Assembly (NCBI GenBank): GCA_025352685.1
Contig: JANXSN010000084.1
Coordinates: forward strand, 34,748-98,747
DNA: 64,000 nt
DNA from: Sphingomonadales bacterium
Lineage (GTDB): Bacteria > Pseudomonadota > Alphaproteobacteria > Sphingomonadales > Sphingomonadaceae
Direction: 5' to 3'
Below, in pieces: positions 10,607 through 19,717 of the stretch (the first letter of the stretch is position 1; every line of letters starts with the position of its first letter). The translations under genes were made by a program, and so were the position numbers. The notes beneath the pieces are model-generated. The model ran no database searches. It saw only the letters and a program-made list of their open reading frames with translations, and was not told where the DNA came from.

Positions 10607-11032
10607 ATGAAAAAGATGATCCGCACCGCCGTGTTGGCGAGCGTTGCCGCCGTCGGTTTTGCGGCGACCCCTGCGCTGGCGCATGACGACTATTATGGCG
10701 GGCGTCCCGACACGTATCGCCAAAGCGAGTATGATGCCCGCAACAGCTACGATAATCGCGGCTATGATAATCGCGGCTATGACAATCGCGGCTATGACAA
10801 TCGCGGCCGTTATGCCGACCGGCATTACAACCGAAACTACCAGCAATGTCGCCGCAATTCGGGCACAACCGGTACGATTCTCGGTGCGATTGCGGGCGGC
10901 TTGCTTGGCCGTGAGATCGGCCGTGGCGGCTATCGCAATCAGCCGAGCACGACCGGTCTGATCGTTGGCGCTGGGGCCGGGGCGTTGGCAGGCCGTGCAA
11001 TCGACAAGAGCGGTAGCTGCGATCGCCGCTAG
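10607..11032 (+). CDS. Exported glycine-zipper (2TM) protein with YDNRG repeats
   Basis: A 141-residue secreted protein. Residues 1-25 are a signal peptide (cleavage after ATPALA). Residues 48-67 are four tandem copies of YDNRG encoded by a 15-base repeat at 10748-10807. The C-terminal half holds a glycine-zipper pair: GTILGAIAGGLLGREIGRG and TTGLIVGAGAGALAGRAID, the RcnB/Rick-17kDa-type 2TM motif that sits in the envelope. Two cysteines (C82 and one near the end) could form a disulfide. A strong ribosome-binding site, AAAGGAG, lies at 10591-10597. The role is probably structural in the periplasm or outer membrane, not enzymatic. It is a single gene. Confidence 0.85.
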   Translation: MKKMIRTAVLASVAAVGFAATPALAHDDYYGGRPDTYRQSEYDARNSYDNRGYDNRGYDNRGYDNRGRYADRHYNRNYQQCRRNSGTTGTILGAIAGGLLGREIGRGGYRNQPSTTGLIVGAGAGALAGRAIDKSGSCDRR

Positions 11033-11224
11033 CTTTGCCTACCCTCTGATTGGGTAGATGAGGGTCGGGGCCGGTGCAAAAACGCGTCGGCCCTGCGTGT
11101 GTGAATCCGAACGAGGTTACGCCGAAAAACGGCGATCTCTCCCCCGTCGCCCGTGTAAAAACGGATTTCAGTACCATATCCGTGCGCACGGGAAGCCCGA
11201 CCCCGCCTCGCTTCGATCTTATCG

Positions 11225-13051
11225 CTAACGCTCGAGATCGAACAACCCCGCCAGCTGCTCGACCATCGTGCCACCAAGCTGGTCGGCATCCATAATTGTG
11301 ACAGCACGCGCATAGTAGCGGGTCACGTCGTGGCCGATACCAATGGCGACCAGTTGCACCGGCGATTTCCCTTCGATCCAGCCAATCACTTGCCGCAGGT
11401 GCTTTTCCAGATAGCTCCCTGAATTCACGCTGAGCGTCGAATCATCGACGGGTGCGCCATCGGAGATCACCATCAGGATCTTGCGGTCCTCGGGCCGTGC
11501 GATTAGGCGGCTGTGCGCCCACAGCAGCGCCTCTCCATCGATGTTTTCCTTGAGCAGCCCTTCGCGCATCATGAGGCCAAGTGAAGTCCGCGCGCGGCGC
11601 CAGGGCGCGTCAGCGGACTTGTAGACAATGTGACGGAGATCGTTGAGGCGACCGGGAAGCGCAGGGCGGGCGGCCTGTAACCAGTTTTCGCGTGCCTGTC
11701 CGCCTTTCCAGGCGCGCGTAGTAAAGCCGAGAATCTCGGTTTTCACCCCGCAACGTTCCAAGGTGCGCGCCATGATGTCGGCGCTTATCGCCGCGATGCT
11801 GATCGGTCGCCCGCGCATCGATCCCGAATTATCGATAAGCAGGCTGACCACGGTGTCCTTGAACTCGGTTTCGCGCTCGATTTTGTAGCTTAGCGAATGC
11901 GCCGGCGATACGACGACCCGGGCAAGGCGCGCGGCATCGAGCATCCCTTCCTCTTGGTCGAAGTCCCAGCTCCGCGACTGCTGCGCCATGAGTCGGCGCT
12001 GAAGCCGATTCGCCAGCTTCGTCACGGCACCCTGCAGCGTCATCAATTGCTGGTCGAGGTAGGCGCGCAGGCGCACCAGCTCGTCCGGGTCACACAATTC
12101 GTCGGCTGCGACCACTTCGTCAAAATCAGTGGTCCACGCCTTGTAGTCGAATCCGGGTGTCAGATCTGCAGGTGGGCGGTTGGGCCGCACCGGAAGCATG
12201 CCTTCCCTCTCGCCGTCGCCGCCATCGGCCTGATCATCATCGGCCGTTTCCTCGCCTTCGGCCTCACCTTCACCGTCATCGTCGTCGTCGCCTTCGGATT
12301 GCGCTCCGCGTTGATCGACCTGTCCCTCGCCGCCATCGTCCTCATCGGTTTCGGCATCGTCACCGGCGGAATCGTCCTCGCCGTCGTTCTCGCCGTCCTC
12401 GGGCTCGTCGGCTGCGCTTGCATCACCCTCGATGAGAGCCAAGTCCTCGAGCAGCTTTGTCGCGAGCGTTGCAAATGCTTTCTGGTCATCAAGGACGAGT
12501 CCAAGCGCATCCATGTCGGCCCCACCCGCTTCCTCGATCCAATCGCGGACAAGGTCGATCCCCGCCTTGGTCACCGCGGGAGGGGCTTGGCCTGTCAGCC
12601 GCTCGCGCAGGAGCAACGCAACCGCCGTCGAAACCGGCACTTCGTCTTTCGCCTTGGCGCGTGAGATCGGGTCAGAGCGCATGCGCATGTCAAGCGCATG
12701 GGCGAGATTATCGCACATCCCAGCCATACCGCGCGAGCCGAGAGCTTCGACCCGCACAGTCTCCACCGCGTCGAACACCGCGCGGGCTACCACCGGGCCA
12801 GGGGCGTTGCGATTATGCAGAGCGGCATTGTGGTAACGCAAGCGGAGCGCAAACCCGTCAGCAAAACCACGGGCCTGCGCAACTTGCTCGGAAGGAAGCG
12901 CGCGACCCGGCATCGGCACTTTTAGATTCTTGCCGGCCTGAGTCGGGGCGTCAGCGGTGTAGGCAAGCTCGACATCGGGCTCGTGCGCAATAGCGCGCGC
13001 GGTACCAGTCAGCACCGCACGAAACGCTTCGAGACGGGTTTGTTCGGTCAT
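11225..13051 (-). CDS. cobT: Cobaltochelatase CobT-like protein (VWA domain)
   Basis: 608-residue homologue of the CobT subunit of aerobic cobaltochelatase. The N-terminal ~200 residues are the CobT-specific helical part. Residues ~208-290 are a very acidic Asp/Glu/Gly linker. The C-terminal half is a von Willebrand A domain with the metal-ion motif DNSGS near residue 405 and the [10 protein letters not shown] segment. In cobalamin synthesis CobT works with the AAA+ protein CobS and the large subunit CobN; neither gene is in this window, so it may serve another metal-insertion or chaperone role, as CobS/CobT pairs do in many alphaproteobacteria. The ATG overlaps the end of the upstream NUDIX gene by four bases. 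Confidence 0.88.
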   Translation of the reverse strand: MTEQTRLEAFRAVLTGTARAIAHEPDVELAYTADAPTQAGKNLKVPMPGRALPSEQVAQARGFADGFALRLRYHNAALHNRNAPGPVVARAVFDAVETVRVEALGSRGMAGMCDNLAHALDMRMRSDPISRAKAKDEVPVSTAVALLLRERLTGQAPPAVTKAGIDLVRDWIEEAGGADMDALGLVLDDQKAFATLATKLLEDLALIEGDASAADEPEDGENDGEDDSAGDDAETDEDDGGEGQVDQRGAQSEGDDDDDGEGEAEGEETADDDQADGGDGEREGMLPVRPNRPPADLTPGFDYKAWTTDFDEVVAADELCDPDELVRLRAYLDQQLMTLQGAVTKLANRLQRRLMAQQSRSWDFDQEEGMLDAARLARVVVSPAHSLSYKIERETEFKDTVVSLLIDNSGSMRGRPISIAAISADIMARTLERCGVKTEILGFTTRAWKGGQARENWLQAARPALPGRLNDLRHIVYKSADAPWRRARTSLGLMMREGLLKENIDGEALLWAHSRLIARPEDRKILMVISDGAPVDDSTLSVNSGSYLEKHLRQVIGWIEGKSPVQLVAIGIGHDVTRYYARAVTIMDADQLGGTMVEQLAGLFDLER

Positions 13052-13782
13052 CCGCGTAGAGCCCGTTCTAGGATTTCAGACGTTATCGGATAGCCAAGTC
13101 CTTGCGGAATGCACAACCGCTGCGTCCCATCGCGCACCTCGATCCACGGCGTGATCATTTTGACCGGATGCGCTGCCGCATGGCTGCGGGCTTCGGCAAA
13201 GCCGTCCAGCGTCGCCAGACGTTCGAGGTTGCGTCGAGTGGGAAAGATGATCTTGACCTCACCAGCATCGGCTCGCGCCAGCACGTCGGCGGCCGTAGCC
13301 CAGAACAGGTGCGTGTTCTCGGTTGCGTCGACGCGAGCCTCGGCATGGTCTGCGTCGACCCTTGCGAGATAGAAATGCGTGTCGAAAGTTCGGCTTTCTT
13401 TGAAGTTGGGACACCAGCGCGCGAACGGCACCAGCGCGTCGAGATCAAGTGCCAGGCCGTAGCGATCGAGCAGCGGACCTAGCGCAGTGCCGTCGGATAA
13501 TGCCGTACGCAAGACTTCGACGTCGGCGTCGATACCGACGGCGATCCCCGCTTCCTCGATCGTCTCGCGCACGGCCGCAATCCGGGCCGCTGCGTCTTCG
13601 GCGCCGAGATGGGGGAAGCGCGCAGCCAGATCGTAATCGCCCGGATCGACCCGGCCGCCGGGAAACACAACCGCACCGCCCGCAAACACCATCGCAGTCG
13701 ACCTTTCGACGAACAGATGCTCGGGCCCATGGGGACCATCGCGGAACAAGACGAGCGTAGCGGCGGGAATAGGACTGGACAC
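13048..13782 (-). CDS. NUDIX hydrolase (CoA/NADH-pyrophosphatase-like subgroup)
   Basis: A 244-residue hydrolase of a nucleoside diphosphate linked to another moiety. The Nudix box is readable around residues 50-93: [10 protein letters not shown], a family-typical insertion, then [14 protein letters not shown], the RExxEExG core. The long insertion between the first Gly and the REx core is typical of the NUDT19-like group. I chose the GTG at 13782 ([13 protein letters not shown]) because the open frame beyond it is arginine/proline-rich non-homologous sequence that would overlap the divergent DUF4126 gene. It is translationally coupled to cobT (ATGA overlap). Confidence 0.85.
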   Translation of the reverse strand: MSSPIPAATLVLFRDGPHGPEHLFVERSTAMVFAGGAVVFPGGRVDPGDYDLAARFPHLGAEDAAARIAAVRETIEEAGIAVGIDADVEVLRTALSDGTALGPLLDRYGLALDLDALVPFARWCPNFKESRTFDTHFYLARVDADHAEARVDATENTHLFWATAADVLARADAGEVKIIFPTRRNLERLATLDGFAEARSHAAAHPVKMITPWIEVRDGTQRLCIPQGLGYPITSEILERALRG

Positions 13783-13838
13783 AAGCTTCGCGTAGCGCGC
13801 CCGTTGCGCGACGCAAGCCCGCGTGCGACCTTCATTCG

Positions 13839-14417
13839 ATGGGATTAGTCGAACTTTTGGGGGTGGCGTCGAGCGTGAGCTTGCTGGCCGGGTGGCGCCT
13901 GTACCTGTGCGTGTTTGCGGTCGGCTTCGCAATGCGATGTCACTGGCTGCCAATGCCGACACATTCGAGTGACCTCGATGTGCTGGCCAACCCCTGGGTA
14001 CTGGGCGCAGCTGGTTTCGGGTTGGTCGCCGAATTCTTCGCCGACAAGGTGATGTGGTTCGATACGCTTTGGGACGCGGTTCACACAGCGGTCCGTCCAA
14101 TCGGCGGAGCATTACTTGCGCTGGCCATCATCGACCCCGCTGATCCCACGTGGCAGATAATAGCACTCTTGCTCGGCGGGAGCGCGGCGTTAGCGACGCA
14201 CGGCGCCAAGGCGGGGACGAGGGCGATGGTCAATGCCAGCCCCGAACCTGTCAGCAATGCGGTTGTCTCGGCTGGCGAGGATCTGGCAACCACCGGACTG
14301 CTCGCCCTCACACTCGCTAATCCCGCAGCAGCAATCTTCGTCGCGATTGCGGTCGCAAGCGGCTCGCTCTACGCGCTTGTCAAAGTGCGCGGGCTTCTCC
14401 GCCACTTGCTTGCCTAG
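13839..14417 (+). CDS. DUF4126 family membrane protein
   Basis: A 192-residue integral membrane protein with about four hydrophobic segments. Family traits are the N-terminal ASSVSLLAGWRLYLCVFAVG stretch, the WVLGAAGFGLVAEFFADKV segment, the THGAKAGTRAMVNASPEP loop and a C-terminal hydrophobic helix. Members are proposed to sit in the membrane with a repeated four-helix fold; their function is unknown. It stands 9 bases before an AstE-like hydrolase gene and may share its transcript. ATG 13839 was chosen because it begins the first hydrophobic helix directly. Confidence 0.85.
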   Translation: MGLVELLGVASSVSLLAGWRLYLCVFAVGFAMRCHWLPMPTHSSDLDVLANPWVLGAAGFGLVAEFFADKVMWFDTLWDAVHTAVRPIGGALLALAIIDPADPTWQIIALLLGGSAALATHGAKAGTRAMVNASPEPVSNAVVSAGEDLATTGLLALTLANPAAAIFVAIAVASGSLYALVKVRGLLRHLLA

Positions 14418-14426
14418 GGGGTCTCG

Positions 14427-15509
14427 ATGCGCCGGATTGCCCTGCTGTTCCTGATGCTCCTCACGGCGCTGCCGGCCGCCACCTTTGCTGCGACCGAGCG
14501 CACCGGTGATGTCGTCGACGCAATCCCTGTAATTGACCGGCTCGATACGCAGGATTTGGCGCCCGGGCAGCTTCACCGCTTCTGGTTCCGTGTTTCCGAC
14601 ACCAGCATCGGGCAGGGATGGTATGTACCGGTAATCGTCGTGAAGGGCGTCAAGAGCGGACCGCGACTGCTGATCACGGCAGGTATCCACGGCGACGAGT
14701 TCAACGGCATTTCGGTTATTCACCGCCTGGGCGCACGGGTCGACCCGGCGACACTATCCGGGACGCTCGTAATGATACCCGGTCTCAACACACCTGGCCT
14801 GCTGCATCACACGCGAGAATTCACGCCGAGTGTGGGCACGGCCGACAATCTGAACCGCCTGATGCCTGGTGCCGTCGATTCTACCAGCGATGGCCAGCGC
14901 TACGCGGGACGGCTATGGTCCCGACTGATGCGGCCCAATGCCGACACTGCGATCGACCTGCATACCCAGTCGCGCGGCACTGCGTACCCAATGTACGCCT
15001 TTGCCGAGACGCACCGCGCGCGCGATATCGCGATGCTCGTGGCGCCCGATATCTTGAAAATCGATCCCGGCGAAAAGGGCACGATCGAAAATGAGCTGAA
15101 TCACGACGGCGTGCCGTCGATCACCCTCGAACTGGGGCGGCCCGAGATGTTCGACACGGTGATGATCATGCGCGCTGTCGAGGGCATTGAACGGGTGATG
15201 GTCGACCTTAAAATGGTCGCCGTCGCGCCTGCAGCGACCGTCACGCCCTTTGTCGCCAACCAGATCGTGCCTGTCCGCACAACACGGGGCGGCTACACCA
15301 GCCTGGTAGTTAGCCTAGGGCAGGACGTTGAAAAGGATCAGCTGATCGCGACGGTCTCCGATCCGTTCGGGCGGGTCATCGAGGCGATACACGCGCCGGT
15401 TGCGGGCAAGATCAATACGCTGGCCACTGACCCGACCCGCGAGCCGGGCGACATGGTGGTGCGAATCATATGGTGGTCGAAAGACCCCAAGTGTAAGGAC
15501 GGCTGCTGA
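14427..15509 (+). CDS. Exported succinylglutamate desuccinylase/aspartoacylase-family zinc hydrolase
   Basis: A 360-residue M14-type zinc amidohydrolase. Residues 1-21 are a signal peptide (MRRIALLFLMLL core, cleavage after TFA), so it acts in the periplasm. Zinc ligands appear as GIHGDEFNG (H and E) and DLHTQSRG (H); the catalytic Glu is likely in SITLELGRP. The last ~90 residues form a beta-rich barrel-sandwich-type domain (APVAGKI). The substrate is unknown; secreted members are not arginine-catabolism enzymes. Its TGA shares one base with the ATG of mtnB (TGATG), so it is physically in the methionine salvage operon. Confidence 0.85.
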   Translation: MRRIALLFLMLLTALPAATFAATERTGDVVDAIPVIDRLDTQDLAPGQLHRFWFRVSDTSIGQGWYVPVIVVKGVKSGPRLLITAGIHGDEFNGISVIHRLGARVDPATLSGTLVMIPGLNTPGLLHHTREFTPSVGTADNLNRLMPGAVDSTSDGQRYAGRLWSRLMRPNADTAIDLHTQSRGTAYPMYAFAETHRARDIAMLVAPDILKIDPGEKGTIENELNHDGVPSITLELGRPEMFDTVMIMRAVEGIERVMVDLKMVAVAPAATVTPFVANQIVPVRTTRGGYTSLVVSLGQDVEKDQLIATVSDPFGRVIEAIHAPVAGKINTLATDPTREPGDMVVRIIWWSKDPKCKDGC

Positions 15510-16126
15510 TGTCGGTCACGCTCGCACAAGCCCAATCGAGTATCGTTGCCATCGGACGCTGGATGGATGGCAAGGGCTGGGCTCCGGCGACGGCAGGCAA
15601 TTATTCGATGCGGCTCGACGACGGGTCGTTCGCAGTGACGGTGTCTGGCAGACACAAGGGGCGGCTGACGGCAGCCGACGTCATGCGCGTCGATGCCGCC
15701 GGCAGGTCGCTCGACGGCCAGACGCCGTCGGCAGAAACGGCGCTGCATCTGGATCTTTACGCGCGGTTTACAGATTGTGGCGCGGTCTTGCACAGTCACT
15801 CGCCCGAGGCCGTTGGCCTGAGTCGGGCCTTTCCCTATGCGCATGCCTACGACCTGCGAGGCCATGAGATGTTAAAGGTGCTGCCGGGCATCACGACGCA
15901 CGACACATCGGTCGCACTGCACATCGTGGATAACAGTCAGGATATGACGAATATCGTTGCTGCCCTCGTCCCCGTACTTCTCGAACCGGGAGCCATCCCC
16001 GCCTACCTAATCAGGGGTCACGGCGTGTACGGCTGGGGCCGCACCATGGCGGAGGCCGAGCGCGTGATCGAAGGGATCGAGTGGATGATCGCCGCCGAGT
16101 TGGCCGAACGGAGTTTTAAAGCGTGA
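15509..16126 (+). CDS. mtnB: Methylthioribulose-1-phosphate dehydratase
   Basis: Dehydrates 5-methylthioribulose-1-phosphate to the diketo intermediate, the third step of the lower methionine salvage pathway. The 205-residue class II aldolase-fold enzyme carries its metal site in CGAVLHSHSPEAV (two His near residue 95) and in the IRGHGVYGWG segment (third His near 172), with NYSMRLDDGSFAVTVSG near the front. It is followed by mtnD with a GTGA overlap. Confidence 0.94.
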   Translation: MSVTLAQAQSSIVAIGRWMDGKGWAPATAGNYSMRLDDGSFAVTVSGRHKGRLTAADVMRVDAAGRSLDGQTPSAETALHLDLYARFTDCGAVLHSHSPEAVGLSRAFPYAHAYDLRGHEMLKVLPGITTHDTSVALHIVDNSQDMTNIVAALVPVLLEPGAIPAYLIRGHGVYGWGRTMAEAERVIEGIEWMIAAELAERSFKA

Positions 16127-16662
16127 GCAAGCTCGAGGTTTTTGCCGAGACCGGCCTGAAGCTGTACGTGCTGACCGATGGCGACGCGATCGCAACGGCG
16201 CTGGGCGAGATCGGCGTGACTTTCGAACGTTGGCCGACGCGAAAACTCGCGCCCGATGCCGACAGCGACACGATCCTGGCCACCTATGCTCCCGAGATCG
16301 AACGGCTCCAGAAAAAAGGCGGCTATCGCAGCATCGACGCCGTCTCAGTGGTACCCGACCACCCCGACCGCGCGACCATGCGGACGAACTTTTTATCCGA
16401 ACACACCCATGCCGAGGACGAGGTGCGGTTTTTCGTGCGTGGCGAAGGGTTGTTCACGCTGCACGCAGCCGATCGGGTGTGGAATGTTCTCTGTTGCGAA
16501 GGCGATTTGATGTCAGTGCCTGCTGGCATGACTCACTGGTTTGACATGGGCGCCACACCAAATTTCGCCGCAATCAGGATGTTTGTGAATCCTGACGGCT
16601 GGATCGCGGCGTTTACGGGCAGCGACATCGCCGAGCGGTTTCCGCGCTACGAAGCTGCCTGA
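16123..16662 (+). CDS. mtnD: Acireductone dioxygenase
   Basis: Oxidises acireductone to 2-keto-4-methylthiobutyrate and formate when iron is bound (or to an off-pathway product with nickel). The 179-residue cupin starts at GTG 16123, overlapping mtnB. Metal ligands are in EHTHAEDEVRFFV near residues 90-99 (His, His, Glu) and in MTHWFDMG (fourth His near 139). Length and motifs match bacterial ARD proteins. Confidence 0.95.
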   Translation: MSKLEVFAETGLKLYVLTDGDAIATALGEIGVTFERWPTRKLAPDADSDTILATYAPEIERLQKKGGYRSIDAVSVVPDHPDRATMRTNFLSEHTHAEDEVRFFVRGEGLFTLHAADRVWNVLCCEGDLMSVPAGMTHWFDMGATPNFAAIRMFVNPDGWIAAFTGSDIAERFPRYEAA

Positions 16663-16663
16663 C

Positions 16664-17251
16664 GTGGTCAAAGCCATACTGACCGACATTGAAGGAACGA
16701 CCTCAAGCCTGGCGTTCGTCAGTGAAACGCTGTTTCCCTACGCACGCGCTCGCCTGCCCGCCTACGTCGCCGAAAACGGGGGCGACTTGGCGCAACTCCT
16801 CGCCTGGATGGACGCCGACGCCAAGATAACCGAGCTCAAGGCGATTCAGGGCGACATCTGGAGCCACGGCTATGCGGCCGGCGAATTACGCGGTCATGTC
16901 TATCCTGACGCCGCCGCCGCGCTGCGCCGCTGGCACGCCAAGTCCCTGACGCTGGCTGTGTTCTCGTCCGGGTCGGTCGCTGCACAGAAACAGATCTTCC
17001 GGCATAGCGACCAGGGCGATCTGACGCCGTTGTTTTCTGGATGGTTCGACACGACGACGGGCCCCAAACGCGAGGCGATGTCTTATGTCCTGATTGCAGA
17101 TTCCCTCGGTATTTCGCCGGCCAGCACTTTGTTTCTGTCGGACATCGTTGCCGAAACGGATGCCGCCAAGGCAGCAGGAATGAAGGCACTGGTGATCGAC
17201 CGCGAACAGGGACGAGGCGACATCGCCAGCTTTGCAGACATTGAGCTGTGA
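16664..17251 (+). CDS. mtnC: Enolase-phosphatase E1
   Basis: Bifunctional HAD-superfamily enzyme that enolises and dephosphorylates the diketo intermediate to acireductone, the substrate of the MtnD encoded just upstream. It has 195 residues and begins at GTG 16664, one base after the mtnD stop. The HAD motif I is the family's altered form LTDIEGTTSS, in which Glu takes the usual second Asp position. Motif II is FSSGSVAAQ and motif III TGPKREAMSY, followed by FLSDIVAETDAA. The stop overlaps the GTG of mtnA. Confidence 0.95.
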   Translation: MVKAILTDIEGTTSSLAFVSETLFPYARARLPAYVAENGGDLAQLLAWMDADAKITELKAIQGDIWSHGYAAGELRGHVYPDAAAALRRWHAKSLTLAVFSSGSVAAQKQIFRHSDQGDLTPLFSGWFDTTTGPKREAMSYVLIADSLGISPASTLFLSDIVAETDAAKAAGMKALVIDREQGRGDIASFADIEL

Positions 17252-18279
17252 AGCTGAATGGTCAGCCGACGCGGTCGATCATGCGGACCGCTGATGCCAG
17301 GGGCGCGCGGATTCTCGATCAACGGCGACTGCCTTGGGAGGTTGTCTGGGTTGAGCTGCGCGATGCCCCAACCGTGGCACGGGCGATTCGCGAAATGTGG
17401 ACACGCGGGGCGCCGCTCCTCGCGATGACAGGGGCGTATGGCCTCGCAATGGCGCTGGCTGACGATCCGTCAGATGCCAACCTGATAGCCAGCCGCGCCA
17501 TGCTCAACGCGACCCGACCGACAGCAGTCAACCTGTGTTGGGCACTCGACGAGATTGCGGCCGCTGTCCGCCCGCTCCCCGTCGAACAGCGCGCCGAAGC
17601 CGCATTCGCGCGTGCCGATGCCATCGTCGAGGAAGATGTGTGCTTGTCGCGTGCCATCGGTGAACATGGCCTGTCGCTACTGCGCGCACTCCATGTCAAC
17701 CATCCCGATCGACCGCTCAACATCTTGACGCACTGCAACGCGGGATGGCTCGCGACCGCCGATTACGGCACCGCGACCGCGCCAATGTATATGGCGCACG
17801 ACGCCGGGTTGCCGCTGCACATCTGGGTCGACGAAACACGGCCACGCAACCAGGGCGCACTGCTGACGGCGTTCGAGCTGAGCGAGCACGGCATCGCGCA
17901 TACCGTAATCACCGACAATGCCGGCGGCCATCTGATCCAGCGTGGCCAGGTCGACGCCGTCATCGTCGGCGCTGACCGTGTCACCGCGAACGGTGATGTC
18001 TGCAACAAGATCGGTACCTATTTGAAAGCGTTGGCCGCACACGATAATGGCGTGCCGTTCTACGTGGCACTTCCGCACACCACGTTCGACGCAGCGACCG
18101 CTTCGGGCGACCTCATCCCCATCGAGGAGCGCAGTGGCGACGAGGTAACGTGGGTCGAGGGTGAGGGCGGGCGCGTCCGCATCACCAGGTCATCCGCCGC
18201 CAATCCGGCCTTCGACGTAACGCCCGCGCGGCTGGTAACCGGGTACATCACCGAACGCGGCGTTCTCGCCAGACCTTAA
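17248..18279 (+). CDS. mtnA: S-methyl-5-thioribose-1-phosphate isomerase
   Basis: Isomerises 5-methylthioribose-1-phosphate to the ribulose form, feeding MtnB. The 343-residue eIF2B-alpha-like protein starts at GTG 17248. Family markers are MWTRGAPLLAMTGAYG near residue 50, ILTHCNAGWLAT with the catalytic Cys near 167, VDETRPRNQGA near 195, and VIVGADRVTANGDVCNKIGT with the catalytic Asp near 245. It closes the mtnB-mtnD-mtnC-mtnA run; the enzyme making its substrate (MtnP, or MtnN plus MtnK) is not in the window. Confidence 0.95.
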   Translation: MKLNGQPTRSIMRTADARGARILDQRRLPWEVVWVELRDAPTVARAIREMWTRGAPLLAMTGAYGLAMALADDPSDANLIASRAMLNATRPTAVNLCWALDEIAAAVRPLPVEQRAEAAFARADAIVEEDVCLSRAIGEHGLSLLRALHVNHPDRPLNILTHCNAGWLATADYGTATAPMYMAHDAGLPLHIWVDETRPRNQGALLTAFELSEHGIAHTVITDNAGGHLIQRGQVDAVIVGADRVTANGDVCNKIGTYLKALAAHDNGVPFYVALPHTTFDAATASGDLIPIEERSGDEVTWVEGEGGRVRITRSSAANPAFDVTPARLVTGYITERGVLARP

Positions 18280-19418
18280 GGGCGCTTGGCGAGTCGCTCC
18301 AACGCGGCATCGAGCGTTGCATCGGTTTTGGCATGGCACAGCCGCACCACGTTCGTCACGGCATCGACTTCATAGAATGCCGACACCGGAATGCCGGCAA
18401 CGCCTATGTTTTCAATTGCCCATTCGCACCATTGGGCGTCCAACATCGCGATGCCCGATGCAGTCAGATCGATCGTCACGAACCATGTCGCCGGGCAGGG
18501 AAGCACGGCATAGCCACACCCCTTCAGCCCCGCCATGAGCCGGTCACGCGAGCGTTGGTTGCGCACGCGCATGTCGTCGAAATAGCCACGATCCTTGCCC
18601 AGGCCGAAGGCAACGCCTGCCTGCAGATTGGGCGGTGTCGTGAAGGTCAGAAACTGGTGCGCCTTGCCCAGCACATCGGCAATCGGCGGCGCGGCACACA
18701 TCCAGCCAACTTTCCACCCCGTCAGCGCGAAGATCTTGCCCGCCGAGCCGATCTTGATCGTGCGATCGCGCATGCCGGACTCAGTCATCAGCGGGACATG
18801 GAGAGCACCGTCGAAAACAAGATGCTCCCAAACCTCGTCACAGATCGCGATGGCATCGTGGGCGACACAAAAATCTGCAAGCAACCGACGTTCACCGGCG
18901 CTCAGCATTGCGCCCGAGGGATTGAGCGGTGTGTTGACGATCACGACGCGCGTTCGAGCACTACCCACAGCCCCGAGGGCTTCGGCAGTTATCCGCCAGT
19001 GCGGAGGTTCGAGTCTAACCAGCCGTGCAACGCCGCCTGCACGCTCGACCAACGGTTTGTAGGCGTCATAGAGTGGTTGGAACATGACGACTTCGTCGCT
19101 GGGCGACACCGTGGCGAGGATCGCAGCCGCCAACGCCTCGGTCGCTCCTGAGGTTACAATGACCTCATCAGCCAGCAGATCGAGTTTTTGATGATCGGCA
19201 TAATGGGATGCGATGGCGGTACGCAGTTCTGGAATGCCGAGCATCGGCGGATATTGGTTCGAACCGTTGGTCAGCGCCGCTGCCGCCACCGCAATGACAT
19301 CCTCCGGCGCGCCATCGTCCGGAAAACCCTGACCCAGGTTGATTGCACCGGTCGCCTTCGCACGCGCCGACATGGTCGCGAAAATAGTTGGTTTGAGCGC
19401 AGTATAGAGTGGGTTCAT
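18276..19418 (-). CDS. Class I/II aminotransferase (methionine aminotransferase-like)
   Basis: A 380-residue fold-type I PLP enzyme. Markers are INLGQGFPDDGAPEDV near residue 27, VTSGATEALAAA for the cofactor phosphate, NTPLNPSGAML, CDEVWEHLVFD with the pyridine-binding Asp, and GSAGKIFALTGWKVGW with the Schiff-base lysine. This resembles the YbdL/kynurenine aminotransferase group, which accepts methionine. It ends convergently on mtnA with a four-base overlap, so a role in converting 2-keto-4-methylthiobutyrate to methionine is a reasonable inference. I set the start at ATG 19418 (MNPLYTALKPTIF); the frame is open to 19595 but that extension is not protein-like. Confidence 0.88.
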   Translation of the reverse strand: MNPLYTALKPTIFATMSARAKATGAINLGQGFPDDGAPEDVIAVAAAALTNGSNQYPPMLGIPELRTAIASHYADHQKLDLLADEVIVTSGATEALAAAILATVSPSDEVVMFQPLYDAYKPLVERAGGVARLVRLEPPHWRITAEALGAVGSARTRVVIVNTPLNPSGAMLSAGERRLLADFCVAHDAIAICDEVWEHLVFDGALHVPLMTESGMRDRTIKIGSAGKIFALTGWKVGWMCAAPPIADVLGKAHQFLTFTTPPNLQAGVAFGLGKDRGYFDDMRVRNQRSRDRLMAGLKGCGYAVLPCPATWFVTIDLTASGIAMLDAQWCEWAIENIGVAGIPVSAFYEVDAVTNVVRLCHAKTDATLDAALERLAKRP

Positions 19419-19522
19419 GATTCGCCGACTATGAGCGCCAGCGTGCAGGAGCAAGCTGGGCTTGCGAACCATTTCCTGCTGGGGCAACGAATTCGCAACG
19501 CGGGCTTGTAAAGAGGACCGAC

Positions 19523-19717
19523 ATGACTGAGCCGACTGAAACTCCCGCCGAGAATGGCGACGACGAAAAACTGGCCGACAAGCCAAAGTTGCCAAAGCGT
19601 GGGTTCTCCCCCGGAATCGTCACGGCAGCAGCGACCGGCATCGGTTCGGCGGCGCTTCTCGCGGCGCTTCTCTATGCCAATCGTAGCCGAAAACCGAAAA
19701 AGCCGGGGACCGAATGA
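19523..19717 (+). CDS. Small single-span membrane protein upstream of galU
   Basis: A 64-residue protein with an acidic N-terminus (TEPTETPAENGDDEKLAD), a Lys/Pro/Arg turn, one hydrophobic helix (about residues 32-51, TAAATGIGSAALLAALLYA) and a basic tail (RSRKPKKPG). The positive tail suggests an N-out, C-in helix or simple membrane tethering. Its TGA overlaps the ATG of galU (ATGA), and GAGGACCGAC before the ATG is a plausible ribosome-binding site. Coupling to galU and its protein-like composition support a real gene. No family recognised. Confidence 0.65.
   Translation: MTEPTETPAENGDDEKLADKPKLPKRGFSPGIVTAAATGIGSAALLAALLYANRSRKPKKPGTE

Noticed and set aside
11897..12664. A 255-codon plus-strand frame inside cobT
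   Set aside because: It is antisense to the repetitive acidic linker and VWA part of cobT, whose skewed codons keep the opposite strand open. It has no ribosome-binding site or family motif.
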